Source of the DNA: Bacteroidota bacterium
Lineage (GTDB): Bacteria; Bacteroidota; Bacteroidia; B-17B0; Aurantibacillaceae
DNA length: 13,314 nucleotides
Direction of reading: 5' to 3'
Assembly: GCA_025360565.1 (NCBI GenBank)
Contig: JANYBY010000186.1
Span: 1-13,314, forward strand
The position numbers were made by a program, and so were the translations under genes. This document shows, piece after piece, positions 7,829 through 13,314 of this stretch. The notes under the pieces are model-generated. The model ran no database searches. It saw nothing but the letters and a program-made list of their open reading frames with translations, and was not told where the DNA came from. Within the stretch, counting starts at the first letter, position 1, and each line of letters begins with the position of its first letter.

Positions 7829-9918
7829 ACAGCAAACATCTTCTGCTTTTGTTTTTTCTCTGCTTTTTTGGCAATTCCTATGGGCAAAAAACCAGGGCAG
7901 ATACATTAAGTTTAAGTTTAAAAGATAAGACGATCAACGATACTACAAAATTAAAAGATGTTGTTGCCTATACATTTTCATGGCCTCGCCCGCCATTTGA
8001 TGTTGCCGTTAAATTAATTGATGAAGCTTATGATATTGGGATCAAGAGTAATTTAACCAATTTTTGTCAGCAATTACTTGGCCGGAAGATAGCATATTAC
8101 ACCGAAAACAACAGGGGAATTGAAGCATTTTCAATTTGTCAGGAAATGAGAAAACTTGGCGAACAAAAAAAGGATGATCGAATCATTGCACTATCGTATA
8201 ATTTACGAGGCAATATTTTTTCAGTTTATAATATGTTGGGCAAGGCCATTGAAGAGCAAAAGATAGGCAATGAGTACAGCAAAAAGGCAAATGATCTGGC
8301 AGCATTAAGCACCGGGCAATATTTATTGGCCTGGTATTCATTCAATAATAAGGATTATACAACAGCTCTTAAAAATTTTATACCCGCGTATAATTATGTG
8401 TTAGCCAAGCGAAAAGAAGATATTGGAACTTTAGGGGAATATTCCGGCTGGATAGGGAATGCATACGGCGCGTTAAAACAATTTGATAGCGCAATTTATT
8501 TTAGAAGGATCAGCTTAAATTATTTTATTAAAGCAGGCGATCGTATTGGTTACCCGGATGCTTACCGCTATTTAGGAAATATTTATCGTAACATGAAGGT
8601 ATATGATAGTGCAATGGTTAACTACAAGCGGTCGTATAATTTATTTAAAGAATATAATGTATTAAATAGAAAATGGTTATTGCAATATTTTATCGCGGAA
8701 ACGTATGCAGCCTTGAAAGATTACAAGAGTTCAGCTAAAGAATTAGATAATTTATTGGATACAGTTGCCGGCACCAAAGATCTTTTGAGTTTGGTATTAG
8801 GAAATAAATTGGGTGGTAACATATATGAGAAGAATATGGAGTACCCTAAAGCGATAACTTGCTTTAAAAAATACATCATTTATAAAGATAGCTCTGAAAG
8901 AACCGGACAGCAAGGTGCTTTAACCGAGTTGGATGCTAAACTAAAGTTTGAACAAGAAGAGAATGCCCTAAAAGTAAAACAGGCCGAAAAGGACGCGTTG
9001 GCAAAGCAGGAAGGGGAAAAGCAAGCCCTTATCCGGAATTTTTTTATGGGCGGCTTTGCCATCATGAGTTTATTTTTAATAGCGATCGTTAGAAATTATC
9101 GTCAAAAGCAAAAAGCGAATAAAATATTGGAACGACAAAAAAATGAGATCGAAATTCAGAAAAAGGAAATTCAGGATAGCATCAACTATGCCCAAAACAT
9201 TCAACGTGCTGTTTTGCCGGAAACAAAAGAAATTGAAAAGCATTTTGCCGAGATGTTTGTTTTATATAAACCAAAAGATGTGGTGAGCGGCGATTTCTAT
9301 TGGTTTAATCAAACAGAAAATAATGTTTTAGTGGCTGCCGCGGATTGTACCGGTCATGGAGTTCCCGGCGCATTTATGAGTATGATCGGTAGTTATGAAT
9401 TGAACAATAGCGTACTTGAACGCGGAATATTACAGCCATCAAAAATATTATCATCCATAAATGGATCTTTGAAGAAAAGATTAAAGCAAAACGACAAGCA
9501 AACTACAAATAAAGATGGTATGGACATTGTTCTTTGTTCGTTTGATCTGAAAAATTTACAATTGCAATACGCCGGAGCTAACCGCCCTTTATTTATTATC
9601 CGGAATAACGAGCCGATAACGATTGCCCCTACAAAATCTGCTATTGGTGGTTATACATCTGATGAGTTTGAATTTATTAACAACAATTTTCCATTGCAAA
9701 AGGGAGATTGCATTTATCTTTATACCGATGGATATAGTGATCAGTTTGGCGGTGAAAAAAATAAAAAGTTAACAACCAAAAGTTTTAAAGCGTTATTATT
9801 ATCTAATGCTTCAAAACCATTGAAAGAACAAAGCCAATTATTAGACGACTATTTTTATAATTGGAAAGGTAAATACGACCAATTGGATGATGTACTGGTA
9901 ATTGGTATAAAAATTTAA
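7825..9918 (+). CDS. TPR sensor with SpoIIE-type serine phosphatase (PP2C) output
   Basis: This 697-residue membrane signalling protein has a signal peptide (1-20, ending NSYG before Q21), a helical repeat region with TPR-like units at about 60-350 (for example 'LGNIYRNMKVYDSAMVNYKRS'), coiled coil at 366-404, a transmembrane helix at about 406-423, and a second coiled coil at 425-460 with the phrase DSINYAQNIQRAVLP. The SpoIIE/PP2C domain follows at 465-697. Likely metal-binding acidic residues are D490 (SGDFYW), D507 (ADCTGHGVPGAFMS), D635 (YTDGYSD) and D688/D689 (LDDVLVIG), so the phosphatase appears intact. The periplasmic TPRs would sense a signal and the cytoplasmic domain dephosphorylate Ser/Thr targets, perhaps anti-sigma-factor antagonists. 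The start is GTG at 7825, overlapping the urocanase stop as GTGA, implying translational coupling. Its stimulus and target are unknown. Confidence 0.9.
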   Translation: MNSKHLLLLFFLCFFGNSYGQKTRADTLSLSLKDKTINDTTKLKDVVAYTFSWPRPPFDVAVKLIDEAYDIGIKSNLTNFCQQLLGRKIAYYTENNRGIEAFSICQEMRKLGEQKKDDRIIALSYNLRGNIFSVYNMLGKAIEEQKIGNEYSKKANDLAALSTGQYLLAWYSFNNKDYTTALKNFIPAYNYVLAKRKEDIGTLGEYSGWIGNAYGALKQFDSAIYFRRISLNYFIKAGDRIGYPDAYRYLGNIYRNMKVYDSAMVNYKRSYNLFKEYNVLNRKWLLQYFIAETYAALKDYKSSAKELDNLLDTVAGTKDLLSLVLGNKLGGNIYEKNMEYPKAITCFKKYIIYKDSSERTGQQGALTELDAKLKFEQEENALKVKQAEKDALAKQEGEKQALIRNFFMGGFAIMSLFLIAIVRNYRQKQKANKILERQKNEIEIQKKEIQDSINYAQNIQRAVLPETKEIEKHFAEMFVLYKPKDVVSGDFYWFNQTENNVLVAAADCTGHGVPGAFMSMIGSYELNNSVLERGILQPSKILSSINGSLKKRLKQNDKQTTNKDGMDIVLCSFDLKNLQLQYAGANRPLFIIRNNEPITIAPTKSAIGGYTSDEFEFINNNFPLQKGDCIYLYTDGYSDQFGGEKNKKLTTKSFKALLLSNASKPLKEQSQLLDDYFYNWKGKYDQLDDVLVIGIKI

Positions 9919-10012
9919 TTCAAGATATAACAGCTATAATTTGTTTGTGTATTCACCCAAAGTTTCTGCGGTTAATGTTTGGCGAGTATTAAGAGAATTG
10001 TTAAATAACATT
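9919..10012. other. Convergent gap between phosphatase and porin genes
   Basis: Both flanking genes end here, so termination of two transcripts is expected within 94 bp. I see only weak dyads: TGTTA-AA-TAACA near 10000 and a distant AATGTT/AACATT pair. There is no GC-rich stem with a T-tract, and no supported gene. Confidence 0.4.
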
Positions 10013-11257
10013 TCAAAAATAAGTACTTATACCAAATTGAATGGCGGCGGTTCTTGTGGCTGGATTTCCTAAAAGATCTCTTTGCCATTGATAACGATAA
10101 TTGAATCGAAGAACCGTTTGCGCTGAGGGACGAAAACTGATCCCCGGAACGATGCCAAATACATGTTCGTATATTTTATCTCCGGTAACATCAAACGATC
10201 CAACATTCCAATCAACATACTCTGTTCTAAATGCTAAATTTAAAGATGCTTTTTCCCAGCCAAATATTTTTCGTTTTAAGATCGGCTGAATAATATCCAA
10301 ATAACCTCCATGTTGCTGCTTCCCATAATTCTGAATGTAAGCCGCAGGCATATCCACCATTACCCAGGCAAACTCTCCTATTAGCATTGTGTTTAGTTTA
10401 GGTAAAGTGCTGTTTATATCAATGGCAAATACATTTACTTTCCTTTTCGTATCAATTATAACGCCCGCCATTTGATATTTGTTGTAAACGCCTCCCATGT
10501 ATGAAAATCCAATTTCACCAAATCTTCTTCTTTTACATGCAAATTTTCCGGTGAGCATCGGCTCCCCGCTAAAATTATCTTCAAATCTATCTCTGTTTTG
10601 TTTTGTTGCCGGTAAAAAAGTTTTTCCTTTTGTGTTTGAAATAATAGTTTCATCAAAACCATTTGTAAGATAGGCTTCGTAGGCAAACACCCAGTTGGAT
10701 CGGTACAATTTTCCATGCAATCCAAAACCCGCATTTGACCATGTAGCAGGAAGCAGTTGCGTTGCAGAAAGAGGCCTTTCAACAAATTCCCATTTAGGAC
10801 CATCGTGATTTTGATTAAAGGCGCCTATTGGATTCATTACTATTCCGCCGCGTAAATTGAGTAGCGGATGAAATTCAAAATCAACTGCAGCAAATTCAAT
10901 ATTAATTTCTTTTGTGCCATCTTCAAATTCAAGTTCAGAAAGAAATTTTATTTTTTTTGTAATGGTTGAGGCCATAAACATAGTAAGACGTTTAAATTGA
11001 AAAGAGAATCCGTCGGCAACGCCGTTTGTCCCGGAGTAATTTGTATTTATTTCCATGTATCCTCCCAGGGCAATAGGCAATTTACCCATTTGTAAAAAAG
11101 GACGATTATAAACCGCGTCCAGATTCATTTTTAATTTTGAAGTGTCGGCGGAAATTCTTTTTATGAACGAACTGTCTTTTTGCGCATTGGTTGTGACCGC
11201 AAAAAAAAGTAAAATAAAAAAAGTAAATAACTTATATTTCAATGTAAATGTATTCAT
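10013..11257 (-). CDS. Outer-membrane beta-barrel porin, OprO/OprP-like
   Basis: This 414-residue protein has a signal peptide (about 1-25, cleavage likely TNA before Q26). It then shows repeated amphipathic strands rich in aromatic residues, with asparagine and glycine turns, and ends in a C-terminal phenylalanine (GISTYF), as outer-membrane barrels do. The segment LRGGIVMNPIGAFNQNHDGP and the following WEFVERP resemble the phosphate-selective porin O/P superfamily annotated widely in Bacteroidota. Specificity cannot be read from sequence and need not be phosphate. It is the last gene of the three-gene leftward operon; its ATG lies inside the end of the Rieske gene, a 26-bp overlap. The context suggests it admits a substrate or metal complex used by the upstream redox proteins, but that is inference. 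Confidence 0.75.
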   Translation of the reverse strand: MNTFTLKYKLFTFFILLFFAVTTNAQKDSSFIKRISADTSKLKMNLDAVYNRPFLQMGKLPIALGGYMEINTNYSGTNGVADGFSFQFKRLTMFMASTITKKIKFLSELEFEDGTKEINIEFAAVDFEFHPLLNLRGGIVMNPIGAFNQNHDGPKWEFVERPLSATQLLPATWSNAGFGLHGKLYRSNWVFAYEAYLTNGFDETIISNTKGKTFLPATKQNRDRFEDNFSGEPMLTGKFACKRRRFGEIGFSYMGGVYNKYQMAGVIIDTKRKVNVFAIDINSTLPKLNTMLIGEFAWVMVDMPAAYIQNYGKQQHGGYLDIIQPILKRKIFGWEKASLNLAFRTEYVDWNVGSFDVTGDKIYEHVFGIVPGISFRPSAQTVLRFNYRYQWQRDLLGNPATRTAAIQFGISTYF

Positions 11258-11657
11258 TATCCGTAATTACTTTAAATTGTTTAAGGTCTTTATCGGCCGG
11301 CGGACTTAACACTTTTCCTTCGGTTGAAAATTCGCTGCCATGGCAAGGGCAAACCAAAGACGTTTTGTTAGGCCGTAATTCGCAACCCTGATGTGAACAC
11401 TCCATATAAACTGCTGCATATGCATTGTTTTTTTTGTACAAACAAATAGGAAAGGGAAATCTGTCATTCTTGATCACTACAAATTTTCTTTCTACTTTTT
11501 TTGCATCAATAAATTCTGTTTTAGTGATCTTAATTTTATTTGTTTCAATACTTGAAGTTGCGTAATGTACGGAGCCACAGCTTTGCATTAATAAAGAAAG
11601 CCCAATTCCGCTTGCGCAAAACACCGAACACTGTTTAATAAAACTTCGTCGTTCCAT
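11232..11657 (-). CDS. bc-type Rieske [2Fe-2S] protein with Tat/lipoprotein-like signal
   Basis: This is a 141-residue envelope electron carrier. Box I is C87-S-H89-Q-G-C92 and box II is C103-P-C105-H106-G-S108. C87, H89, C103 and H106 would bind the cluster, and C92-C105 would form the disulfide typical of bc1/b6f Rieske proteins. The Tyr that follows Ser in high-potential Rieskes is Phe110 here, which would be expected to lower the potential somewhat. The N-terminus ERRSFIK is a near twin-arginine motif, followed by a hydrophobic stretch and MQSC27, a loose lipobox, so it may be Tat-exported and lipidated. The ATG overlaps the upstream stop as TAATG. No cytochrome b gene is nearby, so it is unlikely to belong to a bc1 complex; the di-heme protein is the likely partner. 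Confidence 0.88.
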   Translation of the reverse strand: MERRSFIKQCSVFCASGIGLSLLMQSCGSVHYATSSIETNKIKITKTEFIDAKKVERKFVVIKNDRFPFPICLYKKNNAYAAVYMECSHQGCELRPNKTSLVCPCHGSEFSTEGKVLSPPADKDLKQFKVITDNEYIYIEI

Positions 11658-12880
11658 TACAGAGATCCTAAAAATTTAATGACTTGATCTTTTTCCGGCT
11701 GAGATAATGCACCAAATGCGGTTCGCCGGCTTGCAGCTTCACCTCCATGAAAAGAAATTGCCTCCTCAAAACTTGTTGCTCTTCCGTCGTGTAACAAAAA
11801 TAGTTTACCTCCTTGCGAATTTTTTGCTAATCCAATTCCCCAAAGCGGTGGGGTTCTCCATTCAAATCCTGCGGCGGTTCCTTCAATATATCCGTCATCC
11901 AATAATGGTCCCATGTCGTGCAACAAAAAATCGGAATAAGGATGAAAAACTTTATTACTTAAGGCGAAAATATCGGACGTTGCAGTTGTAAATGTTGGCA
12001 GGTGACAACTTGCACAACCGATCTGAGTAAACAAATTTTCTCCTGCAATTACATCCGCATCAAATGTATTTCTGCGCGGAGGAGCTTTTAAAGTTCTTAA
12101 ATAAAATACCAGATTATTTACAAAGCCCGATGAAACTTCAGGGTCGGGAACATTGTCGCCGGTATTATTTCCAAACTGAATATTATACAGATCCTGCATA
12201 TCAAAATCAGAAGTAATTCCTATATCTTGTTTTAACGCGAACACAACTTGATCCTGAATTGTTACCTTCTCTGCTTTTTTTCCGAAACGCCCAATGTATT
12301 GTCCGTTATTGGCGATGTGAATTGGTAAAGAAGTAAAAAAATTGGTTGGGTTTACATAATTAACTCTTCCCGATATGCCATCTCCATTTGCATCGTTAGG
12401 ATCGGCGTTGTTTAAAATCGATTGATCATCGGCAGCGGCAATGTAACCTAAACCCATTACTGCCGGGGCAACGCGCTTGCTAAACACGTTGGCCTCAGCC
12501 GGTAAAACTTCAGCAGAATAACCTGAGATGGAATGTTGCTGTAATTGAGGGCCGCCTTTGCTTAAAAGATAATCTATTACCGTACCGTTTACATTTGCAA
12601 AACGAGTTAATTCGGTTGAAGGATGCCCTTTGCCGTTCTCTATATGGCAATTAGAACAAGAAGCTTGAACAAATATTGGCCCAAGGCCATCTTCTTTACT
12701 AAAAATTCTTCCGAAAGCTTCATCCCCTTTAAGATGTTCTTTTTCATGTTGCGGTGATAAACCGGGAATTGTGCCGGCTAAAACTTCGTCATTTTTTGGT
12801 ACCGGTGGCAAAAGTTTGGTGCAGGATATGATAAGAACAAATAAAACGAGCACACTCAGGCTTAAACTTCTCTTTTTCAT
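11657..12880 (-). CDS. Di-heme c-type oxidoreductase lipoprotein (DUF1111/DHOR)
   Basis: This 407-residue protein has a lipoprotein signal (hydrophobic stretch, then LIISC20). Two c-type heme sites are visible: C75-SN-C78-H79 and C289-AS-C292-H293. Family-typical segments follow, including the Asp/Asn-rich NDANGDGISGRVN (162-174), FHPYSDFLLHDMGPLLDDG (312-330), EWRTPPLWGIG (340-350), and LLHDGRATSFEEAISFHGG (362-380). This is the di-heme oxidoreductase family often labelled 'putative thiol oxidoreductase', related to di-heme cytochrome c peroxidases; the true substrate is not established. Some relatives sit beside imelysin-type iron-uptake genes, from memory; none is visible here. It is the first gene of the leftward operon, and its TAA shares one base with the Rieske ATG. 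It faces a metalloregulator gene 78 bp away. Confidence 0.9.
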   Translation of the reverse strand: MKKRSLSLSVLVLFVLIISCTKLLPPVPKNDEVLAGTIPGLSPQHEKEHLKGDEAFGRIFSKEDGLGPIFVQASCSNCHIENGKGHPSTELTRFANVNGTVIDYLLSKGGPQLQQHSISGYSAEVLPAEANVFSKRVAPAVMGLGYIAAADDQSILNNADPNDANGDGISGRVNYVNPTNFFTSLPIHIANNGQYIGRFGKKAEKVTIQDQVVFALKQDIGITSDFDMQDLYNIQFGNNTGDNVPDPEVSSGFVNNLVFYLRTLKAPPRRNTFDADVIAGENLFTQIGCASCHLPTFTTATSDIFALSNKVFHPYSDFLLHDMGPLLDDGYIEGTAAGFEWRTPPLWGIGLAKNSQGGKLFLLHDGRATSFEEAISFHGGEAASRRTAFGALSQPEKDQVIKFLGSL

Positions 12881-12896
12881 TGTTGCTCAATTTTAA

Positions 12897-12904
12897 CAAA
12901 GGTG
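12897..12904 (-). promoter_or_regulatory. Weak -7-like box for the di-heme operon
   Basis: On the minus strand this reads CACCTTTG, one mismatch from the TAnnTTTG -7 consensus. It would place the transcript start only about 10 bp before the ATG at 12880, and no -33 TTG is correctly spaced. It is offered only because the 78-bp divergent gap must contain this promoter. Confidence 0.2.
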
Positions 12905-12930
12905 AATACAATTTAATGAATTATAATTAT

Positions 12931-12938
12931 TATTTTTG
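12931..12938 (+). promoter_or_regulatory. Bacteroidota -7 box (TAnnTTTG) for the metalloregulator gene
   Basis: TATTTTTG matches the Bacteroidota primary sigma -7 consensus TAnnTTTG at every fixed position. Transcription would begin near 12944-12946, giving a leader of only about 5-15 bases before the ATG at 12950 or 12959. A clear TTG/TTTG -33 element is not seen at the usual distance. Confidence 0.45.
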
Positions 12939-12950
12939 GCTTACCTAAAA
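12934..12950. promoter_or_regulatory. Candidate DtxR/MntR-type operator overlapping the promoter
   Basis: TTTTGGCTTACCTAAAA is an imperfect 17-bp palindrome: six of eight positions in each arm are complementary around a central T. The right half CCTAAAA resembles half-sites of DtxR-family operators (TTAGG...CCTAA). It covers the end of the predicted -7 box and the expected transcription start, the right place for autorepression by the adjacent regulator, and it is close enough to affect the divergent di-heme operon. Confidence 0.4.
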
Positions 12951-12958
12951 TGTATTTT

Positions 12959-13314
12959 ATGAGACCTGAAACAATCGAAAACTATTTGAAAACCATTTAC
13001 AACCTTTCTTCTGATAATAAGTCAATGGTGAGCAATCATATGTTGGCGGATAAACTTCAAATTAGTCCGGCTACTGTTACCGAAGCGGTAAGAAAACTGC
13101 ACGAACTAAAGTTGGTGATCTATGAAAAATCCTATGGCAGCAGACTAACTGTTCAGGGTGCTAAAGAAGCGTTGGCAATAGTAAGAAGGCATAGGATATG
13201 GGAAACTTATCTTGCAAAAGAACTTGGCTTTGGATGGGATGAGGTGCATGAAATAGCGGAGGAACTGGAACATATAAAAAACGACAAGCTCATTAATAAG
13301 CTTTCCGAAATAAT
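12959..13314 (+). CDS. DtxR/MntR-family metal-dependent transcriptional regulator (partial)
   Basis: The first 118 residues are visible and the gene runs off the right edge. A winged-helix DNA-binding domain begins ENYLKTIYNL; the helix-turn-helix covers LADKLQISPATVTEAVRKL (29-47) and the wing IYEKSYGSRLT (54-64). The dimerisation/metal domain begins VRRHRIWETYL. H78, E101, E104 and H105 align with MntR ligands H77, E99, E102 and H103; Glu rather than Cys at the E104 position favours the Mn-type subgroup. N8 and K11 replace MntR D8 and E11, so part of the site differs and metal preference is uncertain. An ATG at 12950 in the same frame would add three residues; 12959 fits the family start better. 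Divergent from the di-heme operon, which it may control along with itself. Confidence 0.88.
   Translation, partial: MRPETIENYLKTIYNLSSDNKSMVSNHMLADKLQISPATVTEAVRKLHELKLVIYEKSYGSRLTVQGAKEALAIVRRHRIWETYLAKELGFGWDEVHEIAEELEHIKNDKLINKLSEI

Noticed and set aside
9995..10012. Dyad TGTTA-AA-TAACA as a terminator
   Set aside because: A two-base loop and an all-weak 5-bp stem cannot form a stable hairpin, and there is no T-tract.
10456..10803. 115-residue minus-strand frame inside the porin gene
   Set aside because: It lies in another frame of the same strand as the porin, which has a signal peptide and barrel-like C-terminus; the alternative shows no domain.
1..13314. CRISPR array, tRNA, rRNA, transposon or phage genes
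   Set aside because: I found no regularly spaced repeats, cloverleaf, rRNA-like stretch, transposase/integrase motif or terminal inverted repeats; the window reads as ordinary chromosome.

Overview
The window looks like a chromosomal segment from a member of the Bacteroidota. The evidence is a type IX secretion (T9SS) C-terminal sorting domain, a TPR-coiled-coil-SpoIIE phosphatase of a form common in that phylum, a DUF5522 mini-protein, an AT-rich sequence with A/T-rich rather than Shine-Dalgarno-like leaders, and a TAnnTTTG-type -7 promoter box. I cannot name a genus. I see no rRNA, tRNA, CRISPR array, insertion sequence or phage gene.

Layout. (1) 1-18 is a perfect 18-bp palindrome just beyond the end of a leftward AsmA-like envelope protein gene (39-2651). 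(2) 2652-2867 is a divergent intergenic region with a 12-bp direct repeat flanking a small AT hairpin. (3) 2868-9918 is a tight rightward run of six genes separated by 29 bp or less, or overlapping: exported redoxin, DUF5522 Cys-rich mini-protein, T9SS-sorted protein, SecA-like degenerate domain protein, long-form urocanate hydratase, and SpoIIE-type phosphatase with TPRs. The spacing (ATG inside the upstream gene at 3678; GTGA overlap at 7825) suggests one transcript, but the functions do not form an obvious pathway. (4) 9919-10012 is a short convergent gap. (5) 12880-10013 is a leftward three-gene operon whose genes all overlap: di-heme oxidoreductase lipoprotein (DUF1111), bc-type Rieske protein with a Tat-like and lipoprotein-like signal, and outer-membrane porin. 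(6) From 12959 a DtxR/MntR-family metalloregulator is transcribed divergently and runs off the right edge.

The two most interesting points are these. First, the 200-residue protein at 5184-5786 can be aligned by eye over its C-terminal half to SecA motor domain 2, but the arginine and glycine residues needed for ATP hydrolysis are missing, so it looks like a stand-alone, ATPase-dead SecA paralogue. Second, the di-heme/Rieske/porin operon faces a metal-sensing regulator, and a 17-bp imperfect palindrome overlaps the regulator's predicted promoter. This suggests a metal-responsive envelope redox module; no cytochrome b, imelysin or other known partner is visible here. All functional statements come from reading motifs; no database search was run.
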